From Isoetes taiwanensis (taxonomy: Eukaryota > Streptophyta > Lycopodiopsida > Isoetales > Isoetaceae), in NCBI GenBank assembly GCA_021234155.1, contig JAJEKV010000003.1:12519819-12583818 (forward strand): 64,000 nucleotides of DNA. Reading direction: 5' to 3'. A program made the position numbers and the translations under genes. Below, in pieces: positions 11,791-23,218 of the stretch. The notes beneath the pieces were generated by a model. The model saw only the letters and a list, made by a program, of their open reading frames with translations, did not search any database and was not told the DNA's origin. Position 1 is the stretch's first letter. Each line of letters starts with the position of its first letter.

Positions 11791-12239
11791 TAAATCAGAA
11801 ACAAATGGCTCATTCTTTGCGCAGGATCACGCCGATAGTTACTATAACAACAGAGGGTCTATGGAGGCTTGTAAAAGACGAGAATACAAGAGTAAATATG
11901 CTTATTCCGGCATTGAAGAGAGCTAAAACACCATGTTCTGACTTGATTATTTGATGGGTCCTAAAACCCTCTCTTTCGCCATAGCTGCAAAAATTAGGTT
12001 CCTCACTAATGAACAGAGGAATTTTCTAATTTTCTAACAGGAATCCCTCTATTTGTTGCCTCACTTTCGCCATAGCTGATAAAAATTAGGTCCGAGAAAA
12101 ATTAGAGCTGATAAGCGTCCATAGCAAAAGGAGACCACGAGGAGCGGATGGGGCGCAAGAAACAGGGATCCAAAACGAGGCAATAAAAAATATTCCGCCG
12201 GTATGGGAATTTCAGGCCAAACTAGGGCCAAACCGGGCC

Positions 12240-12680
<441 letters not shown>

Positions 12681-12739
12681 TTAGGGCATTTCCATATATT
12701 TTTGGGGCTTTTAAAACACCAAGAATTTTTTTTTCAAAA

Positions 12740-12754
12740 CCCCCCCCCCCCCCC
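12740..12754 (+). repeat. Poly-C tract
   Basis: Fifteen consecutive C residues follow a T-rich stretch. The length may be unreliable in the assembly. Confidence 0.8.
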
Positions 12755-12903
12755 GTTCTTTGTGTGCACTCCTAATACAAGGAGCGCTTGGTTGATCCTT
12801 GCAGCCCATTTGTTGTTGTTGGCTCATGCCGAATCTGGCAAGGAAGGGTTAGAGAGTAGCTTGAGAACAATCTGTCTAACAAACAAATTTGTGCTATCAA
12901 AAA

Positions 12904-13319
12904 TCAAATTGAAGCAAGAATTAAAGTGCCCACTTTGGGTATTCTTTCGAAATCAGGGGATCCCAAACTGTTCTGAGATATTTTAATCAATTTAAAGCAG
13001 CAATTAAAGCGCCCACTTTGGGTATTCTTTCGAAAACAGGGGATTCCAAATTGTTCTGAGGTATTTTAATCAAATTGAAGCAAGAATTAAAGCGTCCCCT
13101 TTGGGTATTCTTTCGAAAATAGGGGATCCCGAGCAGTTCAGAGGTATTTTTATCAAATTGAAGCAAGAATTAAAGCGCCCACTTTGGGTATTCTTTCGAA
13201 AACAGGGGATCCCGAACTGTTCTGGGGTATTTTAATCAACTTAAAGCAAGAATTAAAGCGCCCACTTTGGGTATTCTTTCGAAAATAGGGGATCCCGAAC
13301 TGTTCTGAGGTATTTTGGT
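12904..13319. repeat. 83-bp satellite, five units
   Basis: Units begin near 12904, 12988, 13071, 13154 and 13237. Each contains AATTAAAGCGCCCACTTTGG and CGAAAACAGGGGATCCC. The array abuts the 3' side of the LINE relic on the minus strand. The open frame over it (13153-13371) reflects the repeat. Confidence 0.9.
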
Positions 13320-13400
13320 ATGTTCTAGTCAGGACACACATGTTGCAACTAGTCAGGCCTATCTCCTGCAAATTTGAAAGAAGCTTGAGTTGTATTTTAG

Positions 13401-14745
13401 CTATTTTTTTATAAAGACTCTGAAAGTAAAGATGTTTTTCTGCTGATTTAAAGCTGATTTTGCAGATTCTTGTAAATTTAACACCATCCAGTTCAACTTT
13501 TGCAGATTAAAACAAAATCCAGTGCAAATCGGATATGGAGTCTGGGCCTTCACCCCCAATTCCAGCCTTATAAATTTCTTTAAAATCTGCTCAATATCTT
13601 CCCACAATCCCATTGGGAGGCTCGGCCCCCAAACCTCACTGCCATATAATACAACACTTTGCACCAATGAATCAAACAACCTCTTTTTAAGTGTCCAGGC
13701 CCATAAATGAGCTTTTCTACATAAACTTTGCATGGCATAAAGAGCCTTATGGCCCCCATCAGTTCGCTGATTAATGCATGTATTCCACCTGTGATTCCTA
13801 TGAAAAATCAAACCCAGGTATTTGTAAGAATCACATGTGCTTACCAAATTATTCTTGTATCTAAAAGAACTTCCTTGTTTAAGTGTTCCGACTGTCATGA
13901 TGCTTGTTTTTTCCAAGTTCACTTGCATCTCAGTTGAGTCACAAAAGTGGGCGAGCCCATCTAAATGACGCTGCATGTATTTTAGGGAGCGGGCAAAAAT
14001 AACCACATCGTCTGCATACATCAACAACTGTATCACAAAACCATGAAGTTCAGTACCACCAGGGCAATTATCGTGTAACCAGGCTTTGCCATCTATAAAT
14101 AATCCAAACAGGGTAGGAGACATCGGGCAACCTTGTTTAACTCCAATATTACTATCAACATATTCCCCTTTTTCTAGCGACATAGGAGGTGATAACTGTA
14201 CCAATACTTTTTCATATAGGACCTGCACTGCCTCTTTCAACTGTTGTGGAACATTAAGTTTCTCTAACGCACCCCACAGTTGAGACCTCGGTACCCTGTC
14301 AAAGGCCTTTCTAAAATCAACAAAGGCCACATATGCTGGTTTCTTCGTCCCTTTCACAGTATAAAAAATTGCTTTCAAAACCAACAGGTGATCCACAGTA
14401 GATCGCCCAAATCTGAATCTCGCTTGCGTCTCAGCCCTTTTGTCATTAGACTCGGCCAAATACTTATTTCGGTGTCCAGGATAGATGCCAAAAGTTTTGG
14501 CAACAGACAACTCACTAGTATGGTCCTATAGTTACTAATCTCATTGATTGATAGAACCACCTTTATGCACAGGTACCACACGATTTACTTGCCATGATAA
14601 AGGAAATCCATGCTTGAGGGCTTTTGTTAGCAGCTCAGCAACAATGTGATAAATCTTCGGACCAGCCCATTTTAGATGCTCGGCACATAGCCCTTGTATG
14701 TCTCTTGCTTTACCATTTGCTAGGCGAGAGATCCCTAATGAAGCA
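13401..14745 (-). pseudogene. Non-LTR retrotransposon (LINE) reverse transcriptase, 5' truncated
   Basis: A 369-residue minus-strand frame (14510-13401) encodes a reverse transcriptase. Visible blocks are FRFGRSTVDHLLVLKAI, VAFVDFRKAFDRVP, QGCPMSPTLFGLFIDG, the catalytic YADD and YKYLGLIFH, then the C-terminal VLYGSEVWGPSLP. The region continues upstream to about 14745 (SLGISRLANGKARDIQGLC, and PLSWQVNRVVPVHKGG). An extra ATCA at about 14543 shifts the frame there. No endonuclease domain or start remains. The YADD motif is intact, so loss of function rests on truncation and frameshift. Two related, more decayed copies lie at 26150-28355 and 53215-53790. Confidence 0.85.
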
Positions 14746-14750
14746 GAGAG

Positions 14751-14854
14751 AGATTCGTTAACTATTTATTCAGAGAAAGATGGCAGATGCAGTGGATTCA
14801 TTAGAGAGAGAGAGAGACAGAGGGAGGGAGGGAGGGAGGGAGGGAGAGAGAGAG
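14751..14854 (+). repeat. Short third copy of the duplicated block plus GA/GGGA array
   Basis: Positions 14751-14804 repeat the first 54 bp of the duplicated block (ATTCGTTAACTATTTATTC). GA and (GGGA)n repeats then run to 14854, where the block restarts. This is a tandem duplication expanded by the microsatellite. Confidence 0.75.
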
Positions 14855-15300
14855 AGATTCATTAACTATTTATTTAGAGAAAGATGGCAGATGCAGCGGA
14901 TTCATTAGAAATAGGTCCCCAATTGGCCTCCACTGCACAAAATCTAAAATCCCTGTTGCTACGATGGATACTTGCTATGATGACAGGTAGCAGAAATTAG
15001 AAATTGCTAGCTATCTTTAAGCTGGCAGATGGTGTTCAAGTAGATCCTGCAATGATGGAAGCATGTGCCATATGTTGCGGCACGTGTTATGGTTGGAGAT
15101 AAGAGATTTCTGCCATAGCCACAAAGGTGTGAAGAGAAACCGGGGCGTGAGAAGAAGACGTCACCGAAAAAAGTTCCAAATTTTTTTGTGTTATTTTTGC
15201 TAACTAGGGGATGTTAGCATATGAGAGACTATCATCTCTCATTTGTCTCTCCTCAAATACGTATAATTTTTATCTCTTGTTGTATAGCACGGGAGATAAA
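14855..15300 (+). repeat. Segmental duplication, copy 2
   Basis: This copy matches 9753-10206. It contains a 38-codon open frame from about 14886 beginning MADAADSLEIGPQLASTAQN that could be a remnant first exon. A single frame without a partner exon is weak evidence for a gene. Confidence 0.8.
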
Positions 15301-15325
15301 AAAATTTGGAGCATGTGGCCAACGG

Positions 15326-15361
15326 GGGAGGGAGGGAGGGAGGGAGGGAGGGAGGGAGGGA
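15326..15361 (+). repeat. (GGGA)n microsatellite
   Basis: Nine GGGA-type units follow GCATGTGGCCAACGG. The array occupies the position that the GA array holds after copy 1 of the duplication. Confidence 0.9.
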
Positions 15362-15519
15362 GAAATTTGATTATCACGTCTGTGAAAAGTGGACATTGCA
15401 TGTAACGAGCCTGGCCCATTAGCAGCCATGTAATTTACCTTTTCCTCTTATTGAGATTTTCTAAATGGCCATTGCATGACAAATACATACTATGTATGAG
15501 AAGTTTATACAAAGTTCAT

Positions 15520-16987
15520 GCGATACAAGAAGAAGGCATCACTTTATGTGAGGGTTTCTGGAAGGATGTGGAAGGAGCAATTTTTGGGCAGTTTTGATGG
15601 TCGGAGTTTGGAGCGTCATATCTCGACGACCCGAGATCCAATTCAAGTAATTATTACTTTGCAGGAAGGATTTTCAAGTCAACTTTTCGGATGGTCGTTA
15701 TCCAATTCCCTGCATCCAGGATTTGGAATGCTGATGAGACAAGTATATAGGCAGGCAAGGTCAAGGGATTGAAGATCATAGCTAGGAAAGGTGCCAGAAA
15801 TGTGAGTGAGGTGGTTATGCATACAAGGAATGGGTTACCATCCTAGTATGCGTAAATGCAGAAGGAATGCAACCCAATGCATGGATGATAGAGCTATTCA
15901 AGTCATGTCTCACTCACTTTCAGTCAAGGGTTCTAAGGGGTATATCACCACAAAGCCACATCTGATCCTACTAGATGGACACAACTGTCATGTGGACTTG
16001 GAGGTTATTCTGGCTGCCAAAAAATAAGGCATCCATTTTCCTTTGCTTCCAGCCCATAGTTCCCATAGGCTGCAACCTTTAGATGTTGCATGCTTTCCTC
16101 CTTTCAAGGCTTCCTTCAAGAGGATAAGAGTAAAGTACATGCTCATGAAGGGGGTAGGCAAGAACCTACAGGGAGGAAATTGCTGAGATAATATTCAATT
16201 CAATTGAGACAGGGTTGACTTTAGAAAATATAAGGGCTGGATTCCTGGCCACTAGAATATTTTCTTTAGATTGTTTTAAGGTCAAAGCTTTTGCAAGTGC
16301 AGATCCAAATGTTGCTAATCATGTGGTTGAATACCATGAAGAGGAGGGTGACGATGAAAGGAGCAAGGACAACGAATAACAGCTTGATGAAATACCCAAC
16401 ACAATGCAACATGATGATGTTGACCATATGAGGTATGAGGTTTTTAATCTTGGGCCTCAAAGCCAACATGGAGAGAATATACACGGGGGATTCCAAAACA
16501 TCATGGAGAGCCTAATGCAGCATGTAAACTCGGATGCGCAGCATGCCTTACCCCCACATTTGATGCATTGAAGAAACATGCATTCAACATTTGAAGTTCG
16601 TGAGGGTTTTAGTTATTGCCTTGGGAATGAGGAATTCCCAGGCACATCATGTTGCACATTAGTAGTGCAGCCTTTTGTGTTAAGCTGAGAATTGAAAGGA
16701 AAGCCATAGCTGAAGCTGAGCGGCAGAAGTTCAAAAAACTAAAGAGTAAGAAAGCTGAGGCTTTAAGGAGGAGGGCACTACAGAAGGAAGACAAGAGGAG
16801 GGCACAACTCAGGAGGGAAGAGAGGGAGAATAAAAAGAGAGCTGATGTTAAATTCAATAAGAGCTGCAAAAGATTTGGGACATTCATGTACCCTAATAGG
16901 ATGTCAAGAGTGGCATCCATATTTGGTTGCCAAAGAGCAACCAATATGATGCCAAAAAAGGAGGCTATAGGTCAGGAACAGGCTTAG
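15520..16987 (+). pseudogene. pogo/Tigger-type (DDE_1) transposase pseudogene
   Basis: Plus-strand frames carry a DDE_1 superfamily endonuclease. NADET (first Asp at 15733) is followed by KIIARKGARNVSEVV. LILLDGHNCH has the second Asp at 15974, and SSHRLQPLDVACFPPFK has the third Asp at 16082. The last two lie 36 codons apart in frame. A TAG at 15746, a TAA at 16025, later stops and one frameshift between the first two Asp blocks make it inactive. A Lys/Arg/Glu-rich coiled-coil frame (16649-16987) containing KLKSKKAEALRRRALQKEDK may be the C-terminal tail. No N-terminal DNA-binding domain or terminal repeats were identified. Confidence 0.75.
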
Positions 16988-16989
16988 GC

Positions 16990-18620
16990 TCAAGGCAGAC
17001 AAAAGTCCTACCCATGTACATGTGGTAGGTCATGAAGAAGCCAACGAAGAAGAAGAATGTGTACCCTGCAACCAGGCAGAGATGGAGGTGTTACCAGTTA
17101 CAACTGATGACCAAATTCCAGTTGTGAGGGCAATCCCAAACAAAGAGGCCACAACCGCCTCACCATGCATGAGGAAGAGGGTAATGACATGAGAAGGGAC
17201 ACTCAATCATGGGTTAGGTATGCTGATGTACATACTGGGTGTGATGAAGTGGTTGCAATCGACAAGGCCAGAGTGATTCTAGAGGGTTGGTCCAGGATGG
17301 GGTGGACCCTGACATAGTATCCAAGTTCAAAGACATGGATGTCAGGTTTGCAACAGCTTGGAGGTTAGAGATGGCATAGGTATGACCATGGATCCTTGTT
17401 AGAATTCTATGTTGTATTGTAGTGAAATATTTCTATATGCTACTCATTTTAATGTTGCACCTTCTATCCCTTGGGTTATATTGACGATCCCTTCCTAACA
17501 TGTAGGTTTCCTCTTGTACACCAGCTTTCAATACGATAAAGGTGCCAACAGAAGCCCAGGCAAATGTTGCTGATTATGACAGCGATGAGACTGTAGACGA
17601 AAGGGGCCAGACAACCCCTTGACCCAACGATTTGTTATTGAATTGTAATTGATTTGAATTTGTGTACAAATGCTTGCTTCCATATTAGACAACAGTTAGC
17701 ATTACCTGAATTTGATACAGTATATTATTCCTTCTTGACATTATGATTTAGAAACAGTCAATTTATAGGCAACATCAGATCCACCTTATCAAAGACTTCC
17801 CACAAGACAACATCAAGAAAACATAATAACCAAAGAATAATACAGCAAAAAAGATCATCTGAAAGGACTAGGAAATACAAAAGGTCAGAAGATTTCATTG
17901 ACAAGTCATTACAGCAGAATTGATCATTCGAAAAGGGGCTATTTTAGTGTCGCGGAAAACATTGTACATGGGGAAACTAGGCTACTACATGATATATCCT
18001 GATGCCTTAAGAACTATAGAAAAATAGAAAAAAAGGGGGAGGGAAATTACAAAAAAAGAAGGGGGAGGGGGAAGGGGTTCAATCCTCCTTCTTCAGGAGG
18101 ACAGACCCCTCCCCTCCTTCTCCCCCCTCCTTTCCCCTTGAAATCACGACCTCGCAATGCACCTGTGCTCAGTCGTGTGCAATTGTGAGGGCATCAGCCA
18201 TTTGGGGACTGCAAGTGAAGTCCAGTGTTGATCCGACACCAGCATTGACCTCTTCCTAGGTCACTAGGACATTGTGAACACTCGAAAGGATGGGCAGCGT
18301 AGAACTGGTATCCGAGTTAGATGTTGCTGGTCCGCTTCCAAGGTGAAGAAGAGGTTATTCCCTTTCCGAAAAATCTAGCCCGAAAGGAAAGGCAAGAACC
18401 ACGAGCAAACTGAGGAGTGTGATCCATAGTCTAAGGTCTGTTGCATGCAAGAAAATAAAGGATCAGACAGAAAAAGACGAGCAAGTTAAGGGACCTGAAC
18501 TAAGAAGCAGAATCAAGACGAGAGCCAGAACTAAGATTGCTTACCAGATACAGCTACCAATCACAGAAGATGCAGGAAGAAGAAGAAGAGTGGTGTGAGG
18601 GACGGATTTAGAGATGGCGT
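16990..18620. other. No supported gene
   Basis: Short plus-strand pieces up to about 17190, such as VLPVTTDDQIPVV, may continue the transposase relic. A purine-rich then pyrimidine-rich tract lies at about 18030-18145. No other feature is clear. Confidence 0.4.
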
Positions 18621-18624
18621 AAAT

Positions 18625-18770
18625 ATCTAGCATAATAATAGGGGGTTACTTTTATATTTTTATACGTTTTTCCACAGGGTTTTTCTATGATTTCACTGTG
18701 GTATTCATGCATGTGTACTAAATGGTATTTCTAGGGTGCATTCTTTTTGGGCCATTGATTTGGAATAACA
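18625..18770 (+). mobile_element. Terminal repeat of a dispersed transposon (possible Helitron 5' end), copy B
   Basis: From about 18632 the sequence reads TCTAGCATAATAATAGGGGG and then ACTTTTATATTTTTATACG. It aligns with copy A (4985-5137, minus) over about 130 bp, including GTGTACTAAATGG. A 5' TC start and AT-rich leader are Helitron-like. The TPR/SET, cryptochrome and LRR fragments follow in the same orientation. Confidence 0.5.
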
Positions 18771-18806
18771 AATGCAATCCTATGGTTGTATTTAGCAGGG
18801 TTGCCT

Positions 18807-18938
18807 AACCCCCCTGCCCACTTTCCTGCATTTCCTAGCTATGCCACGTGTTGTGCCACGTCAGCTGTTTTTACCCCCCTCCCCACTTTCCTGCATTTCC
18901 TAGCTATGCCACGTGTCGTGCCACGTCAGCTGTTTTTA
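18807..18938 (+). repeat. 66-bp tandem duplication with ACGTG motifs
   Basis: Two nearly identical units contain CCCACTTTCCTGCATTTCC and GCCACGTGTYGTGCCACGTC. The CACGTG core is a G-box, so this could be the promoter of the TPR/SET fragment whose ATG lies at 19057. Confidence 0.75.
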
Positions 18939-19056
18939 ATCTCAACCATTAGATTTCTTAATTTCGCATCGGACGGCCATGAAAATTAGAAATCCTTGAA
19001 AATCACTTCTGCTCTTCTCCGACCTTCCCTCTTCTGTTTCTGCGTGCTCGAATTCG

Positions 19057-20091
19057 ATGGATGGAGCACTATTGGGAATTTGCAAGAGGGCCGCCGTCAT
19101 GGAGGTAAGGTTTTGAATGGAATCCTTTGTGTTTTTGCTTTTCAGATTAAGGGTGTTTTTACTGTTTTGGAAGATGGAGTCCGGCAAGGGGGTGGTAATT
19201 TATGGTATCCCTCCTAGTTCTCTAGAAGAAATTCAAAAGAGATTTCCGAAGGGGTGGAATATCGCCATTAAAGAGCCCTCTTATAAACGGGCAGATAAGA
19301 AGCTTGTTGTGAGAGTGAATAATTTTCAAACGTCCAGTTTCTTGAGCGTGTTGCACCCCGGGATCTTATGCTTGAGAAGTTAATGGCTGAGGGCAATCGT
19401 TTGTTTGGTAAGAATGACTAAAAGGGTGCCATCGATGCCTATACCAAATGCATTGATGCAGGGCACATCAGAATCCAAAGAACTTGTCATGCAATCATTT
19501 TCTAATATGTCAGAGGCATGGATGAAGTTGCATAACTATGTAAGAGCCCTTGCAGATGCTTGTCATGCTCTAAAGTTTGATGCTACCCATGTGAAAAGCC
19601 TCTTTAGGAAAGCTCGGTCTTTATATGCCTTGCAGGAATATAACAAAGCGCAGAGCACACTTGAGCATGCTCGTGACAAGGCTCCTGATGCTAAAGATGC
19701 TAAAGGAAATGGTGCACAAATGCGTCATTGCTATAAACCAAAGCAATATGGGGGTTTAATCAGTTAGCCAGTTATTTTGCAGAATAACACAGCAGAAGCA
19801 CCCAAATGTAGCAATTATATAGGGCATGTTTCTATCTGTGCTGGTAAGGATGGGAATGGCCTTACATTATTTGCTACAAGAAATATGAAGGTTGGAAAAT
19901 TGCTACTGGTAAACAATCCTTTGGCCATTGGCCGTGGTGTATTAAGGCCTGCTCGTTCTTTTCTTGGCTTTCACAGCTCTTTGCCCCACTCAAAGCATGA
20001 CCTTGGTGATGAGGTTGTTTCTGTATACAATAATTCTTCCAGGGCTTTTGACCAGATCACTTACTTAGATAGTGCATGGGCGATGTTTTAA
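19057..20091 (+). pseudogene. TPR-SET-domain protein fragment
   Basis: A possible first exon starts at 19057 (MDGALLGICKRAAVME) and ends at a GTAAGG donor. The next coding block has IKEPSYKRADKKLVVRV. After a frameshift near 19335 come tetratricopeptide-type helices (LMAEGNRLFGKND, KGAIDAYTKCI, LKFDATHVKSLFRKARSLY). A third block after 19768 has GHVSICAGKDGNGLTLFATR, resembling the start of a SET domain in plant TPR-SET (SMYD-like) lysine methyltransferases. There is an in-frame TAA at 19419 and another stop at 19765. The SET catalytic core (NHS and the C-terminal Tyr) is absent. The assignment to this subfamily is moderately certain; the gene is broken. Confidence 0.6.
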
Positions 20092-20930
20092 CCTATGAAG
20101 GTTTAAATATTTAATGCATTCTTAGGCTGGTGAACTTCTTAGGCTGTTGTTTTAGACTGGTGAACTTCTTAGGCTGCTGATGACGTAGGACATGCAAAGC
20201 CTTCTTATAATATGTAAACCCTCTGCAGATAGCATTGGGCATATCCCTCTTGTGTCACTTTTTTCCTCTCGTGAGCATATGTTGGTTTCACTGGAACAGA
20301 TTCCTAGATTCTATGCAATGAAACTCATTCCACAAGGCTGGATTCAAATTTAATGGTTTCTAATTTTGCATGAAATAAGCCTGCTTTCAAGTTTCATATA
20401 ACCATGTGTGATATGCTATACAGTTTATTTCATGTGTACCTAGCATACATGCATCATCGGATCAGGACACTAGCTGCATCATAGAATCGGGACACGTGGC
20501 TTCTGTATAGATATGGGAGCTTAATATGCATTCAAATCTATGAAGCCAGAAAGCTAGCTCTGGAAAAGACAGAAAGTCCTATGATTATTTGGATTTTAAG
20601 TTTCATATCTTCTATTTTGTTGCAACGGATGCGAAATAAAGTCGTTCAAATAAAGGATTACCATACTGAAGATGTTGCATGGAGTATTGGCTTCAGCACC
20701 TTTTAGGAGATGAGCCCATTTACTGTTATTAAGTAGCACAGGACAGAAAAGTACGAATAGGGCAGTTCTTCTAGGCCTTCTTTATAGAAGTCAGAACGAT
20801 GATTGTGCAAATCATTTAGCCGTTAACAGTCAACAAAAGGAGTTGCATCATAGAAGGGAACTATCTGGAGCCTTTCTGGATGAATGAAACAAATTAGCCC
20901 TGTGTAAGTGCCATATAACCTAGATCAGCT
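20092..20930. other. No supported gene
   Basis: AT-rich sequence with a short duplication (TAGACTGGTGAACTTCTTAG) near 20127-20175. It separates the TPR/SET fragment from the cryptochrome pseudogene. Confidence 0.4.
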
Positions 20931-23218
20931 CATGAGTGGCTTTCTTGATACACTAGCATGTGGTACAGTGGTGCCTATCTTCATCTGGTGCCCAGAAGAG
21001 GAGGGGGAATATTGTCTAGGTCGAATGTCAAGGTGGTGGTTGAAGCAAAGCTTGGCAGAACTTGATGAGTCCTTGAGACCACTTGGATCCCATTTGTTGA
21101 TAAGAAGAGGATTTGATAGCACTAGTGTTCTTCTTGATGTTGCAAGGACCAGTCGGGCAACTCATCTTCACTACAATCACCTTTACGGTATTCCTTTGGA
21201 ACAGCATGGTTTTAGATTAGCTATGCTAAGTCATTTTTTTGTTCAATGCTCCTATCTGTACATTATTTTCTAAGTTGCAACACGGAGGGAAACCTGTTCC
21301 TGGCTAAGTTATCTGTTCCCACAAGTTTGTTCATCATTTTCACAAAGAACTTTGGCCCATTTCATCATGTTTTGAGTTTCAGGTGTTATAATATGTGTTT
21401 TGAGTTTCAGGCCTTGCAAAAATGTATTCCAGTCATTGATACTTGTAGATGAGGGATCTTTTAATTTAAGGATGTGATTTTTGGTTAAGATCATTGAGCA
21501 TTCAATTATGTGTCATATTAACCTACAGATTTATTTCTACAACCATTTCCAGATCCTATATCGCTTGTCTGGGACCATAACGTGAAACAGTCATCCAATT
21601 TTGGAATACGGATTCAGACATTCAATGCAGGCGTCTTATATGAACCATGGGAGATTCATGACGAGCAGGGAAGAGCCTTTACTACGCTTGAAACTTGGGA
21701 TAAATGCGACAACATGGTGTTTGATCCTGAAGCTCCTCTTTTGCCTCCTAGATGGTTAGCCTCATACTCTGGGTAGGTATTTCCACAGTTTGGTACATCT
21801 GGGAACAAAAAATTCATCACGATAGTTGCTTAATGTTACAGGCGATCTTCGTAATTATCCGATTGAAGACCTAGGTCTGGAAAATGAAAATGAAAAAAGT
21901 GGCAATGCACTGTTGGCCTGTACTTGGTCACCTGGATGGAAAAATGCAGATAAAGCTCTCGAAGAATTTTTGCAAGTGCATTAGTTGATTATGTTTTCAT
22001 CAAGGAAAAAGTAGATGGAGCAACATCACGGGTATCAGCTTATCTTCACTATGGTGAAGTTAGCGTTCGAAAAAATTTTGCTTAGGACAAAACAAATATT
22101 GTAGTCAGCAGGTGGTAAGACAAGTGGAGGCCTTAGCATCAAATTATTCATGAAATCCCTTGGTTACCGGGAGTATTCAAGATATTTATGTTTCAACTTT
22201 CCATTCACACATGAAAGATCACTGCTCTCAAATCTGTGACCCTTTTCATGGCGATTAGATGAGGGTTATTTCAAAGCATGGAGACAAGGCCGTACAAGAT
22301 ATCCTTTGATAGATGCTGGAATGCGGGAACTTTGGGCCACAGGATGGGTGCATAACAGAGTTAGAGTCGTCGTTTCCAGCTTTTTTGTTAAATTTCTTCA
22401 ACTCCCTTGGAGATGGAAATACTTTTGGGATACCCTTTTAGACGCAGACTTAGAAAGTGATGTCTTGGGTTGGCAGCAGTATATATCTGGAAGTTTGCCT
22501 GATGGGCATGAACTGGATTCAATAAGGAATCCACAGGTAAATTTATTATAAATATATCAGCAGCTGTTGGATCATCCATGTGATATATTGCTTGTTTTAC
22601 AGGTAGAAGGACATCGTCTAGACCCAGAAGGAAACTATGTCCTGCGCTGGCTGCCTGAATTTTCTAGGTTACCATCGGAGTGGATTCATCAACCATGGAA
22701 GGCGGTCTTGTCTGCAGCTGGAATCGAGCTTGGCATTAATCATCCAAGGCCAATAGTCGAATTGCCAGGTGTTCGGGAACGACTTGACCAATCAATCAGA
22801 GAAATATGGGCACGTGAAGCTGCTTTATAGGCTCTTTTAATGATGCAGCAGGTGTATCACAAGCAGAACCTGTATTACAGGACAGGGGTGTATCGCAAAC
22901 GAACGTGCGTGCAAATTCTGAAAGTTTGTGCTGGGATCAGATGGTTCCTAATATATTAACTTCTAGTTCTGATTCATGTCCAGTATACATGGATTCAGAT
23001 AGCACTTCAGCACAGGTGGTGATTTTGTTGCGGCACATGATCAAAGACAAAGACAAGTTGGCACAGCACAAGTTCCATCCAGACGATATAACGATACCAT
23101 CTCAACTGCAGAATCCTCCTCTGTGGCTAGAAATCATGAAAGGCTAGGGGCTGTTCCTGTCTGGTCCCCACGCCCATCTCACCAAGCCAATCAATCAAGA
23201 AAAGATTTAGCCTCCTGA
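20931..23218 (+). pseudogene. CRY-like: Plant cryptochrome (blue-light receptor) pseudogene
   Basis: Several blocks of the photolyase-homology region are present in order: FIWCPEEEGEYCLGRMSRWW, NHLYDPISLVWDH (joined across a GT-AG intron, about 21188-21552), LYEPWEIHDEQGRAFTT, DPEAPLLPPRW, FKAWRQGRTRYPLIDAGMRE, VVVSSFFVKFLQLPWRW, FWDTLLDADLESD and, across an intron at 22537-22602, GNYVLRWLPEFSRLPSEWIH. The tail holds DQMVP (about 22939) and, in another frame, STAESSS (about 23100), the DAS motifs of plant cryptochromes. The N-terminal Trp-Phe-Arg-Arg-Asp-Leu-Arg block is missing, two residues are lost after LPWRW, GRTGYPL has become GRTRYPL, and several stops and frameshifts occur between 21970 and 22260. 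It cannot encode a working photoreceptor. Family assignment is very secure. Confidence 0.9.

Noticed and set aside
20931-23218. Working cryptochrome gene
   Set aside because: Several in-frame stops, frameshifts and loss of the N-terminal FRRDLR block exclude it.
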